DNA of 64,000 nucleotides from CALOAD01 sp942491415 (GTDB taxonomy: Bacteria; Cyanobacteriota; Vampirovibrionia; Gastranaerophilales; CALOAD01): contig CALOAD010000020.1 of the NCBI GenBank assembly GCA_942491415.1, forward strand, positions 372,001 to 436,000, given 5' to 3'. The notes beneath the pieces are model-generated. The model searched no databases. It saw only the letters and a list, made by a program, of their open reading frames with translations, and had not been told where the DNA came from. This document shows positions 1 to 7,408 of the stretch, piece by piece. The stretch's first letter is position 1. Each line of letters opens with the position of its first letter. The translations under genes and the position numbers were made by a program.

Positions 1-22
1 GTCGTAACCTCCTCGCAATGAC
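1..22 (+). repeat. Truncated copy of the GATTGCTTC...GCAATGAC repeat
   Basis: The window opens inside a repeat copy. These 22 bases match the 3' part of the copy at 917-947 (GTCGTAACCTCC then TCGCAATGAC). The 5' half (GATTGCTTC) would lie outside the window. Confidence 0.6.
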
Positions 23-62
23 ATGTGAAAGAATTTCTAAAGAAGCCGTGGAGGGTGAGTAA

Positions 63-692
63 GTGAAAAGAATGGAAATTATCTATTGCATATTCTTTTG
101 GATTGTTTTTATTATAACGATATTTTTAATTATTTATTGTTTTAATAAAGGAAATTTAAATGCGATGAAAGATTTTTCATTGCCGTTATTGGGATTGATA
201 TTTACAATTGGGCAATTATGGCAAAATCAAACAAATTTACGTTTTGAAGAAGTGAAATATCTACAATCAAGAAAAGATTTGTATTTCGATAAAAAAATTG
301 AAATAGCACTTTCTTTAAACAGTTACATCGATAAAATGTTTAATGAAATATCAAAACCTTTTTTTAATAAAGAATTAGAATTTGAACATCAAAAATTCTT
401 TTCAATAAAAACGAATTTTTATAAAGAGGTAATAGAAAAAGCAAGATTTCTTTTTGATGAAAATTATATACAAGAGCTTAACAAAATTGTTGATCTGACA
501 AATAATATTCAAGGTGAAATTCAAATAATGCAAAATCACTTGTATTTATCCGAAAAACATAAAGATTCAGATAATTTTAAAAAAGCTCAACAAAATTATT
601 CACAACTTTTAAGCGAACTATCCTCAAAAGTTGATGATTTATGTGCACAAACTGTCAGTCAATTAAATATTAAGGAGCAAGTTAAATTATAG
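63..692 (+). CDS. Small membrane protein with two N-terminal helices and a helical tail
   Basis: I do not recognise this 209-residue protein. Residues about 6-27 and 39-55 are hydrophobic and look like two membrane segments, followed by a charged, mostly helical cytoplasmic region rich in Lys, Glu and Asn with coiled-coil character. The GTG start is preceded by GAGGGTGAG at 51-59; an ATG at 72 (residue 4) is an alternative. It stands alone between copies of a short dispersed repeat, so the neighbourhood gives no functional hint. A phage-type or accessory membrane protein is possible, but nothing in the sequence decides. Confidence 0.65.
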   Translation: MKRMEIIYCIFFWIVFIITIFLIIYCFNKGNLNAMKDFSLPLLGLIFTIGQLWQNQTNLRFEEVKYLQSRKDLYFDKKIEIALSLNSYIDKMFNEISKPFFNKELEFEHQKFFSIKTNFYKEVIEKARFLFDENYIQELNKIVDLTNNIQGEIQIMQNHLYLSEKHKDSDNFKKAQQNYSQLLSELSSKVDDLCAQTVSQLNIKEQVKL

Positions 693-751
693 ATGAAAGA
701 AGAAGCTGGACTTGATTAATGGTTTTAATAAAAATTGGGAGGATTTATATG

Positions 752-810
752 AGCAAATTATATAATTTTCTTGGATTTCTTCGTCGTAACCTCCTCGCAA
801 CGACGTGCGA
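752..810 (+). repeat. 59-bp direct repeat, copy A, containing the short palindromic repeat
   Basis: This stretch matches 895-953 with about three differences over 59 bp. Its second half is the dispersed element GATTTCTTCGTCG...CGCAACGAC, whose ends are near-inverted (GATTGCTTCG against CTCGCAATGAC in the consensus). A GGGAGG at 737-742 and an ATG at 749 open a 31-codon frame across it (749-844), which I regard as accidental. Confidence 0.7.
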
Positions 811-852
811 GAGCCTACGCAATGCTTATAATTTAAATAAATGACTATATTT

Positions 853-878
853 GTCATTGCGAGCGCAGCGAAGCAATC
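853..878 (-). repeat. Inverted copy of the short palindromic repeat
   Basis: The plus strand reads GTCATTGCGAG, CGCAGC, GAAGCAATC. This is the reverse complement of the ends of the element at 917-947 with a shorter centre. It lies 38 bp from that copy in opposite orientation, so the two can form a larger hairpin. Confidence 0.7.
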
Positions 879-894
879 TAAAAACTAGAGTATA

Positions 895-953
895 AGCACA
901 TTATATAATTTTCTTGGATTGCTTCGTCGTAACCTCCTCGCAATGACGTGCGA
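895..953 (+). repeat. 59-bp direct repeat, copy B
   Basis: Near-identical to 752-810 at a spacing of 143 bp. The core at 917-947 starts GATTGCTTCG and ends CTCGCAATGAC, a REP-like palindromic unit. Between 954 and the tmRNA 3' end at 1111 I see no gene. Confidence 0.7.
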
Positions 954-1110
954 AAAAAGAAATTCCCAAAAAAGCAGGACACGCATATCGATTAACTAAA
1001 TCCAAGGAACTACGCAGCACTATGCTTTTGCTTGTTTTTCCATAGCAATCCAACCCACTGACAAAGCTTCGCTTTGTGTAGATTCTAAAATATTAAATTA
1101 TAAAAAAATA

Positions 1111-1511
1111 TGGTGGAGACGGTGAGAATCGAACCCACGTCCAGAACGGAAATAAACAAACCTCTACGAGCGTAGGTTTTTATTAAGTCACTTAAGTATG
1201 GAAAAAAACCATTACCTTAGCTTAAGCCGAGTATTTTTAGAGTCATACCTGACCGTGAGAGTAGTCTTAACCCGATTTACTCTCATATAATCGGGAGCGT
1301 CCGGTTCAAAGGGACTTTAAAAATCGACCGGCTGGATTTTTAAAGTGGCTGATACGTAAGTTTGTCTACGCAGCTAGAGCTTGCGCTCTGCCAAAGTCAG
1401 CTTTGATTACATTGTTGCCATTTAATTTAGCATGCTTGTTTGTAACGGAGAACAGCACTCCGACTCGCCATTTGGTTAGATCGATCGCCCTGTCAAATCC
1501 AAAACGTCCCC
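1111..1511 (-). ncRNA. ssrA: tmRNA (transfer-messenger RNA), one-piece
   Basis: tmRNA rescues stalled ribosomes by adding a degradation tag. Read on the minus strand, the 5' end GGGGACG pairs with CGUCUCC just before the encoded CCA at 1113-1111, and the 3' arm carries the TFC-like GGTTCGATTC. The tag frame runs from GCT at 1431 down to TAG at 1366. It gives a 21-residue peptide that starts AKFNGNNVIK and ends AQALAA, matching the usual Ala resume codon and ALAA ending. The gene is not permuted. It lies just downstream of tRNA-Leu on the same strand. Confidence 0.95.
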
Positions 1512-1583
1512 ATGTATAGAAAACTTGTTTCGAATAATAAACAGAAAAAATCGTTTATTATTTTCTTTTCAAAGTGCAGTAAA

Positions 1584-1669
1584 TGCCGAAGGCCGGACTC
1601 GAACCGGCACAAGGGGTGAACCTCGGTGGATTTTGAGTCCACTGCGTCTACCAATTTCGCCACTTCGGC
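1584..1669 (-). tRNA. tRNA-Leu (anticodon CAA)
   Basis: The minus strand folds as a class II tRNA. The acceptor GCCGAAG pairs with CTTCGGC, the D arm holds AATTGGTAGACGC, the anticodon loop is CTCAAAA (anticodon CAA), there is a long variable arm, and the T arm is GGTTCGAGTCC. The discriminator base is A. No CCA is encoded after it, unlike the tmRNA next door. Confidence 0.95.
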
Positions 1670-1982
1670 AAGTAATTAGTTTCTTTATCTGTTTGATTAT
1701 TCTATCAAAACTTCTTCTAAAAAACCATAGTCTATTGGAAAAATGATAAAAATGTTTTACGAAAAATTGGTATAACGCAGATTTTCTTAAACCTTTAGCA
1801 TTAAAAAAGACCTATAACTACTCGATTTGTTCCATAAAAAATTATAATCCCCTTAATTTGAATGATTTAAAAAGCGAAGGTCAGCGGTAAAATAAAACTC
1901 CACAAATATTTAAAATTAAAAAAACGCATCAACAAGAAAAAGGAAATGGGACTAAAGGGGATAAAATCGAGGAGATTGAGTG
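1670..1982. other. Intergenic stretch, nothing identifiable
   Basis: About 310 bases between tRNA-Leu and the HicB-like gene, which are transcribed away from each other. It must hold the tRNA/tmRNA promoter on the minus strand and the HicB-like promoter on the plus strand, but I cannot assign either with confidence. No protein-like frame is seen. Confidence 0.5.
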
Positions 1983-2192
1983 ATGAGTATCAAAACAATA
2001 GAATACCCTACAGTGGTATACAAAAATCGAAAAAAGAATGCTTTTATTGCAAATTGTGTAATGCATAATCTTATGGGGTTTGGAAAAACCAAGAATGATG
2101 CGATTAAAAACCTGCAAAAATCTATTGAAGATAATGTTCAAGGTCATAAAATAATCATAAAACCTGTTGATAAACTTCTTTTATCTTGCTAA
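1983..2192 (+). CDS. HicB-like orphan antitoxin-fold protein
   Basis: This 69-residue protein resembles the N-terminal HicB fold of type II toxin-antitoxin systems: a strand with YPTVVYK, a second strand leading to a short loop around MGFGKT, then a helix DAIKNLQKSIED. In a HicAB locus a roughly 60-residue HicA RNase would be adjacent, but none is visible on either side and HicB's usual C-terminal DNA-binding domain is missing. Stand-alone HicB-like proteins of this size are common and their role is unknown. I use ATG at 1983 rather than GTG at 1980 because GGAG (1971-1974) is then 8 bases away. Confidence 0.6.
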   Translation: MSIKTIEYPTVVYKNRKKNAFIANCVMHNLMGFGKTKNDAIKNLQKSIEDNVQGHKIIIKPVDKLLLSC

Positions 2193-2200
2193 GCCAAATT

Positions 2201-2228
2201 TATAAATTCAACTATAGTTGAATTTATA
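2201..2228. promoter_or_regulatory. 28-bp perfect palindrome
   Basis: The half TATAAATTCAACTA is followed directly by its exact reverse complement, with no spacer. It sits 9 bases after the HicB-like stop codon and 97 bases before the next gene. There is no T-run after it, so it is not a typical terminator. It could be an operator for a dimeric regulator or an mRNA 3' hairpin. Confidence 0.55.
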
Positions 2229-2325
2229 GACCGATTGCCTAATTTAAAGATCCTTTTAATGAAATACAATAAGAATTGGGTTATTATTTTATTACCAGAT
2301 CATTTGTGGATTTAATGTTGAGGTC

Positions 2326-3483
2326 ATGAACAAAAAATTTTTTATAACAATTTTATCCATCCTGTTATTGTCAACATCTACAATAGCAGGATTTGCAGCG
2401 CCATTATCCAGTAATGACAAGCAAAAAACGGGTTTAAAATCTTCGAGTAAATATATTTTTCACGGACATGCCGAAATCAACGAAAATCTTGATCCTCCTG
2501 AAGGAGAAGGTTATTTTACGGGAGAAACTTCAACCGTAAAAAAAGGAACAAAGCTTAAAATGACAGTTTCTCAGGTTTTAAGTACCGGGATAAACGAAGA
2601 AGGTGATGAGTTTTTTGCTGAGGTGACTAATGATCTTGAGGTCGAAGATGGTGTTGTAGTGCCGGCAGGATCTATTGCCCATGGAGTTGTAAGAGCACTG
2701 GAAGGCACTAAAAGACTGGGACGTGATGCCTATGTAACACTAGATTTTGACTATCTCGTAACTCCTGATGGTAGAGAAATTCCGATAGAAGCTTCCATGA
2801 CAACAAAACGACATGCTGCTACCTCAGTTGCAAAAGTAGCTTTGGAAAACACAGCTTATACAGTAACAGGCGGTGTTGCGGGAGGGCTTTTAGCTTTAAA
2901 ATATTTAGGACTAGGTGCAGCGGTATCTAGTAATGGATATACAGTTGCAGGTGGTGCAGGTGTTGGAGCTTTAGTCGGAGCAGGTTATGCGCTGGCAAGA
3001 AAAGGACAAGAAGTTTTATTAGCACCTGGGGATGAGATCAAAGTAAAAATAAAAGGAACTTTGGACCTGCCTATTATTTCTGATGAAGCGCTTAAAGAAG
3101 ATGAGCTTCAATATAACGGTTTAAATATTAATATATCTAACTTTAGGCTTGAAAAAGATCCGTTTGGTGAACCCAACACTATTACGTTATCAATAGCCGT
3201 TTGTAATAAAACAAAAAAAACTTTCTCCAGTTTTGATATGGCTCTTGTTAATGACTATAAAGCTGTTTTTTATCCCTCTCCGTTTGGCAATTCCGGCATG
3301 TGGTTTACTAAAATTTATCCCAATTCAAGAATAGCAGGAAAAATATCATTCTCTGTTGATAATCCTAAGAGAAAACACTGGCTTGTTTTTTATGACAATA
3401 GAACCAGAAAACCTTTGGCAAAAGTATCTGTTGACAATGCTATTAAAAAAATAAAAAAGAACAAAAAACGAAGAAAAAAATAA
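2326..3483 (+). CDS. Secreted protein with glycine-rich central segment
   Basis: A 385-residue exported protein of unknown function. Residues 1-25 form a signal peptide ending AGFAAP. Residues about 55-155 look like a beta domain (KKGTKLKMTVSQVL, then a VVVPAGSIAHGVV stretch) that loosely recalls the C-terminal beta domain of VirB10/TrbI proteins. Residues about 160-225 are rich in Gly and Ala with small-residue spacing (GGVAGGLLAL, GGAGVGALVGAGYAL), like a glycine-zipper membrane segment. A second beta-rich domain follows, then a very basic Lys/Arg tail. A GAGG sits 4 bases before ATG. A terminator follows at 3625, so it is probably monocistronic. The VirB10 resemblance is weak and I do not assign function from it. 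Confidence 0.75.
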   Translation: MNKKFFITILSILLLSTSTIAGFAAPLSSNDKQKTGLKSSSKYIFHGHAEINENLDPPEGEGYFTGETSTVKKGTKLKMTVSQVLSTGINEEGDEFFAEVTNDLEVEDGVVVPAGSIAHGVVRALEGTKRLGRDAYVTLDFDYLVTPDGREIPIEASMTTKRHAATSVAKVALENTAYTVTGGVAGGLLALKYLGLGAAVSSNGYTVAGGAGVGALVGAGYALARKGQEVLLAPGDEIKVKIKGTLDLPIISDEALKEDELQYNGLNINISNFRLEKDPFGEPNTITLSIAVCNKTKKTFSSFDMALVNDYKAVFYPSPFGNSGMWFTKIYPNSRIAGKISFSVDNPKRKHWLVFYDNRTRKPLAKVSVDNAIKKIKKNKKRRKK

Positions 3484-3624
3484 AAAAATTCTTTTGCTTG
3501 TTAAAAAGTGTAAATTAAATTATTAACAAAAAGGCAATTAAGTTTATAAAAAAGTTTTTATTATAAGGTAAGACTTTATAACCTTTAAACAAGGTTTTGC
3601 ACACTTAAAGTTTTATATACCCCG

Positions 3625-3650
3625 AAAAAAGACCCTTAAGGGTCTTTTTT
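3625..3650 (+). terminator. Rho-independent terminator
   Basis: AAAAAAGACCC, loop TTAA, GGGTCTTTTTT. The stem is perfect with a T-run, downstream of the secreted-protein gene at 2326. Confidence 0.85.
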
Positions 3651-3670
3651 AATGCAAAAATAAATATAGC

Positions 3671-3699
3671 TTGAGATGAGGTAAAAAATCCTCTATAAT
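3671..3699 (+). promoter_or_regulatory. Sigma-70-type promoter of the pseudopilin pair
   Basis: TTGAGA at 3671-3676 and a consensus TATAAT at 3694-3699 are separated by 17 bases. Transcription should start near 3706, which makes an ATG at 3706 essentially leaderless and favours the start at 3742. The same TATAATAATTAAA context recurs before the third pseudopilin (20154). Confidence 0.65.
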
Positions 3700-3741
3700 A
3701 ATTAAATGAATTGTGATTATAAATTTATTGGACATATTAAA

Positions 3742-4419
3742 ATGATTAAACCTAAATTTAAAAAAGGATTCACCCTTGCTGATGTATTAATAGCATTACT
3801 ATTAGTAGGCGTACTTAGTGCTTTATGCATTCCTTTAATGCATTACGAAAAAATTAGCATGAAAAATAAAATACTTTGGAGATCTACTTATAAATTACTT
3901 GAGAATACGGTTAAAAAAGTAGCTTGGGATCATAATGGTTCTATTGCAGGCATTGCTTCTTCATCAAGTGATCATAATTCTATCAGGAACGCTTTTTTGC
4001 CCTTTTTAAAGGATCTGAAAAGTTGTGATGCAGGAACTGCAGATTGCTGGCATAAGGCAAATGAATGGAAATTATTATCAGGAGTTAATGTAAATGATAA
4101 TTGGTCCGCATTTTCAAAGCTAATATTGAGCAATCGTACACATTTAGTTTTTACAAACATCGATCAAAATTGTCAGGGAACAGAATCCCCCGATAATGAT
4201 ACTTGTTTTAAAATTCAAGCGGATATAAATGGGTTAAAAGGACCTAACCAAGTAGGTCAAGATATTTTTGCAATGCTGGTGCTTGAAAATGGAAAAACTC
4301 TTCCTGTCGGATCTCCGGGAGATTCGGAATCAACTGATAATGCAACCAAAGGTTGTGATGGCACTACTCCGGGTTGGTGTTGTAGCAATGACTACTTATA
4401 TGACGATCCTCTTGATTAG
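3742..4419 (+). CDS. Type IV pseudopilin-like protein, tandem copy 1
   Basis: The N-terminus MIKPKFKKGFTLADVLIALL is a prepilin leader with cleavage expected after Gly. Mature residue +5 is Asp rather than the usual Glu, followed by a hydrophobic helix. The remainder has paired cysteines and the motif DINGLKGPNQVGQDIF, like the calcium-loop region of GspG-type pseudopilins. Such proteins are processed by PilD and assemble in type II secretion or type IV pilus fibres at the inner membrane. I use ATG 3742 instead of 3706 because of the promoter position and because an 8-residue leader is normal. The next gene, 20 bases on, is a paralogue sharing long blocks such as SDHNSI and the CWHKA segment. 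Confidence 0.8.
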   Translation: MIKPKFKKGFTLADVLIALLLVGVLSALCIPLMHYEKISMKNKILWRSTYKLLENTVKKVAWDHNGSIAGIASSSSDHNSIRNAFLPFLKDLKSCDAGTADCWHKANEWKLLSGVNVNDNWSAFSKLILSNRTHLVFTNIDQNCQGTESPDNDTCFKIQADINGLKGPNQVGQDIFAMLVLENGKTLPVGSPGDSESTDNATKGCDGTTPGWCCSNDYLYDDPLD

Positions 4420-4439
4420 TAAACTGAAGGTCTTTAGTT

Positions 4440-5123
4440 ATGTTTAAAAGAAAAAAAGCTTTTACAATGGGTGAAATCATTACTGCTATGGTTTTAATAG
4501 GAGTAATTTCTGCAATATGTATACCTATAGTAAATGGACGTGACAATCAAAAAAATGTCATTGCCTGGAGAAATACCTTTCAGGACTTTAAAATAATGGG
4601 AAAAAATATGGCTTGGGATAATGAAGGAAGTATAGTAGGTATTGCGAGTAGTAATAGTGATCATAACTCTATAAAAAATGCGATGTTGTCACATATAAAA
4701 TATACAAAAGATTGCAATACAGGAGTTACAGGTTGTTGGCATAAAGCCTATAACTGGAAGAAACTTTCAGGAGTGAAAGAAAATAATGATGCCAGTGCCG
4801 TAGCTGCTAATTTAATTTTAAGCAATGGAACATATGTTTCAATTAGAAATCAAAGTGCAAGCTGTACGTCTACTGAGACTGTTAATAATGATAATTGTGC
4901 ATCTATTTACATAGATGTAAACGGTAAAATTGGTCCTAATATAATAGGTAAAGATATATTTGCATTAAGGTTATTACGAGATGGCTTAGTTGTTCCTTAT
5001 GGCACTCCCGGAGATATAACGCATAGTAATTTAAGCACCTATAGCTGTGATGTAGCGACATATTCAAATACTAATGGATTAGGATGTAGCGCTTTTTATC
5101 TTTATAACGAGATGGAAAAATAA
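4440..5123 (+). CDS. Type IV pseudopilin-like protein, tandem copy 2
   Basis: The short leader MFKRKKA is followed by FTMGEIITAMVLIGVISAI, with Glu at +5 as required for PilD processing and assembly. The body repeats the blocks of the upstream gene: AWDNEGSIVGIASS, SDHNSIKNA, GCWHKAYNWKKLSGV and IDVNGKIGPNIIGKDIFA. The two genes clearly arose by tandem duplication, with the core well conserved and the loops diverged. Probably co-transcribed from the promoter at 3671. Substrate or fibre partners are not shown; no secretion ATPase or secretin gene lies in the window. Confidence 0.85.
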   Translation: MFKRKKAFTMGEIITAMVLIGVISAICIPIVNGRDNQKNVIAWRNTFQDFKIMGKNMAWDNEGSIVGIASSNSDHNSIKNAMLSHIKYTKDCNTGVTGCWHKAYNWKKLSGVKENNDASAVAANLILSNGTYVSIRNQSASCTSTETVNNDNCASIYIDVNGKIGPNIIGKDIFALRLLRDGLVVPYGTPGDITHSNLSTYSCDVATYSNTNGLGCSAFYLYNEMEK

Positions 5124-5140
5124 AAATCTAATACCACGAT

Positions 5141-5178
5141 AAAAAAACTGATTAGCATTTAGTTAGCCGGTTTTTTTA
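5141..5178 (+). terminator. Probable Rho-independent terminator
   Basis: AAAAAAACTGATTAGC, loop, GTTAGCCGGTTTTTTT: an imperfect stem with a strong T-run, 18 bases after the second pseudopilin stop. Confidence 0.6.
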
Positions 5179-5303
5179 TTTGCAATTTTCTTTTGTTTCA
5201 ATTTGTTTACAAAACTCTCAAAAAATTAAAGTCTTTTGATCAATCCGCCGATAAATTAATTGTAAGCAAATAGTAAAAAGAAATTTTACAAGAGGAAAAA
5301 TAA

Positions 5304-5459
5304 ATGTTCAACAATTTTAATAACCCATCATCTAATACATCAGACGCAGTTTTATTCTTGCTAAGAGGAGCTAAAAAACGTAGATCTTTTGCAATGGCTA
5401 ACGCAAAAGCTGTTCAAGGTGAATTAGGGGTTATGCCAAGATTAGTTGCTGTTAAATAA
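5304..5459 (+). CDS. Unannotated 51-residue basic small protein
   Basis: I do not recognise this product. It reads MFNNFNNPSSNTSDAV at the N-terminus, then a short apolar stretch LFLLRGAKKRRS and a tail ending MPRLVAVK. It has several Lys and Arg and no Cys. Evidence that it is real: AGAGGA at 5291-5296 is 7 bases before ATG, the frame fills the space between a terminator upstream (5141-5178) and another just downstream (5499-5527), and codon use resembles neighbouring genes. So it looks like its own small transcription unit. Short, basic and isolated, it could be a nucleic-acid-associated or regulatory small protein, which is speculation. Confidence 0.65.
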   Translation: MFNNFNNPSSNTSDAVLFLLRGAKKRRSFAMANAKAVQGELGVMPRLVAVK

Positions 5460-5498
5460 TTAATATCGATACCTAAAATAGAGTTTATAGAGAATTTT

Positions 5499-5527
5499 AA
5501 AGCCTGCTAAATGCAGGCTTTTTTTTA
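5499..5527 (+). terminator. Rho-independent terminator
   Basis: AAAGCCTGC, loop TAAAT, GCAGGCTTTTTTTT. It ends the small-protein transcript and faces the 3' end of the ftsB-like gene on the other strand. Confidence 0.85.
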
Positions 5528-5529
5528 TA

Positions 5530-5901
5530 TTAATCTTGATTTGTTTTTGAATCTTTAATGATAACCAAAACTTCATTTTTACCTACCATTTTTAAATTAT
5601 CCCTAGCTATAGCTTCAATACCCTCAATAGAATTATATTCTTTTAGTTGATCTTTTAATTCATTATTTTTCTGAGTAGCCTTTTTCTTTATTAATTCAAG
5701 TTTTTGAAGCTTCCCATTCAACGTTACATAACGAGCAACATTCAAATATGCTCCTCTTAAAGCTTGTAAAAAACAAACGATAAGTACAATCGTTAAAAAC
5801 GAATAATAAAATCGTTTTTTATAGACCTTGCGAATATTATTTCTGCTTAAGGCTCCTTTTTCTATAGGTATTGAATTTTTGCTCGTTTTGTTTATTCTCA
5901 A
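5530..5901 (-). CDS. FtsB/DivIC-like septum formation protein
   Basis: A 123-residue single-pass membrane protein. It has a short basic cytoplasmic N-terminus, a membrane helix around residues 31-50, a coiled coil (LNGKLQKLELIKKKATQKNNELKDQL is its run, here abbreviated by its ends LNGKL and LKDQL), and the C-terminal IEAIARDNLKMVGKNEVLVI block typical of FtsB and DivIC. These proteins bridge FtsQ and FtsL in the divisome on the outer side of the inner membrane. No other cell-division gene is adjacent. FtsB and DivIC cannot be separated from sequence alone, and FtsL is less likely because of the conserved IARDNLKMV motif. Confidence 0.8.
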   Translation of the reverse strand: MRINKTSKNSIPIEKGALSRNNIRKVYKKRFYYSFLTIVLIVCFLQALRGAYLNVARYVTLNGKLQKLELIKKKATQKNNELKDQLKEYNSIEGIEAIARDNLKMVGKNEVLVIIKDSKTNQD

Positions 5902-6106
5902 AATATTTTTTCCATCTACTAGCCAAACCTTTTTCTAATTTTATTACCGTTCTTTATAAATTAGCAAGTTTGATAACATTCTTAAAATAATAACAAAAGT
6001 GAATTATAAAATATTAAATAAGTTGAATGTTTAACGATATTTCTATAGAATATTCTTAAAGAGTAATAAAATTTTAATATCTAGAAAATACTGGAGAAAA
6101 CTTAGA

Positions 6107-7294
6107 ATGAAAACAAAGGTCAACATCGTTCCGTCACAGAAAATTTTAAATCTGCCTACATATATTTTTGCAGAATTGGATGAATGGAAGGCAGAAGCAA
6201 TTGCAAACGGGGCAGAGCTTATAGACCTTGGAATGGGAAATCCTGATGGTCCCACTCCTGATCCTATTGTTCAAGCCGCAGTTCTTTCTATCCAAAAGCC
6301 GGAAAGCCATGGTTATCCAAGCTTTAAAGGAAAAAAAGAATTTAGAGAATCTATTTCGAAATGGATCGATGATAAATTTAATGTAAAGATAGACCCTGAA
6401 ACTGAAGTGCAAACGCTTATAGGTGCAAAAGAAGGTTTGGCTCATATAGCAATGGCTTTTACAGACCCCGGGGATATAAATATTGTTCCGGATCCATATT
6501 ATCCTGTGCTTTCAAGAGGCACCTGGCTATCAAACGGTGAAGTTCATCACGTAAAATTAGAAGAAAAAAATGACTTTTTACCGGATTTGGATTCTATTCC
6601 TGAAGATGTGGCAAAAAGAGCGAAATTGTTTTTTGTAAACTATCCTAACAATCCTACATCAGGCGTAGCTACCAAAGAATTTTATAAAAAACTAGTTGAT
6701 TTTTGTACAAAACACAATATTTTAATTATTTCAGACCTAGCTTACTGTGAAATTTGTTATGAAGGATACACTCCTCCAAGTATTTTTGAAGTAGAAGGGG
6801 CGAAAGATGTCGCTTTGGAAGTTTATTCTTTTTCAAAAACATTCAATATGGCTGGTTGGAGAATAGGCTTTGCAATTGGCAATAAAGATTTTATAAAAGC
6901 TTTATACACAACAAAAACAAATATTGACTATGGAACGTCCTCAATTGTTCAAGATGCCGCAATTGAAGCTTTAAAAATAGATAGAAGTTACATTAATGAA
7001 ATCGTTGATAAATACAAAGATCGTCGAGATATAATGGTGGAAGGCTTTAAAAAACTGGGATGGGATATAAAAGCACCTCTTGCAACAATGTATTTATGGC
7101 TAAAAGTTCCAACCGGTTGTGATTCTAAAACTTGGTGCAAAATGGTACTAGATAAAACAGGAGTCGTATTAACTCCGGGTATAGCGTTTGGAGATTATAG
7201 CAACGAATATTTTAGAGTATCATTGGTAACTCCTGAAGAAAAACTTAAAAAAGCTCTTCAGCGACTTGAAGAAGCTGAAATAACTTATTCTTAA
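6107..7294 (+). CDS. Class I PLP-dependent aminotransferase, LL-diaminopimelate/AlaC-like
   Basis: A 395-residue fold-type I aminotransferase. The pyridoxal lysine is Lys244 in SFSKTFNMAGWRIGFA, with NYPNNPTSG and a C-terminal EYFRVSLV arginine site. Overall sequence is closest to the group of LL-diaminopimelate aminotransferase-like and AlaC/alanine aminotransferases annotated in cyanobacteria and thermophiles. It may therefore make LL-diaminopimelate for lysine and peptidoglycan, or transaminate alanine/glutamate. The sequence does not settle the substrate. GGAG precedes the ATG by about 10 bases. Monocistronic by spacing. Confidence 0.85.
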   Translation: MKTKVNIVPSQKILNLPTYIFAELDEWKAEAIANGAELIDLGMGNPDGPTPDPIVQAAVLSIQKPESHGYPSFKGKKEFRESISKWIDDKFNVKIDPETEVQTLIGAKEGLAHIAMAFTDPGDINIVPDPYYPVLSRGTWLSNGEVHHVKLEEKNDFLPDLDSIPEDVAKRAKLFFVNYPNNPTSGVATKEFYKKLVDFCTKHNILIISDLAYCEICYEGYTPPSIFEVEGAKDVALEVYSFSKTFNMAGWRIGFAIGNKDFIKALYTTKTNIDYGTSSIVQDAAIEALKIDRSYINEIVDKYKDRRDIMVEGFKKLGWDIKAPLATMYLWLKVPTGCDSKTWCKMVLDKTGVVLTPGIAFGDYSNEYFRVSLVTPEEKLKKALQRLEEAEITYS

Positions 7295-7408
7295 GCTTTT
7301 AACATGGGGTGAGGCAAAATATCACCCTTAAAAGTGATTATTTTATTTTAAATTTTCGTTTATTATAAAAATAAGCAAATAATATTAATTTATTGAAGGG
7401 AATAAAGA

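Noticed and set aside
749..844. 31-codon ORF with a good GGGAGG ribosome site
   Set aside because: Most of the frame is the dispersed 59-bp repeat; the other copy at 895 has no such start, so coding is probably accidental.
1525..1746. Open frame of 73 codons on the plus strand
   Set aside because: It runs antisense across the tRNA-Leu gene and has no ribosome site or protein-like features.
1929..2147. 72-codon minus-strand ORF over the HicB-like gene
   Set aside because: It is the shadow of the HicB-like frame, with no ribosome site and unlikely composition.
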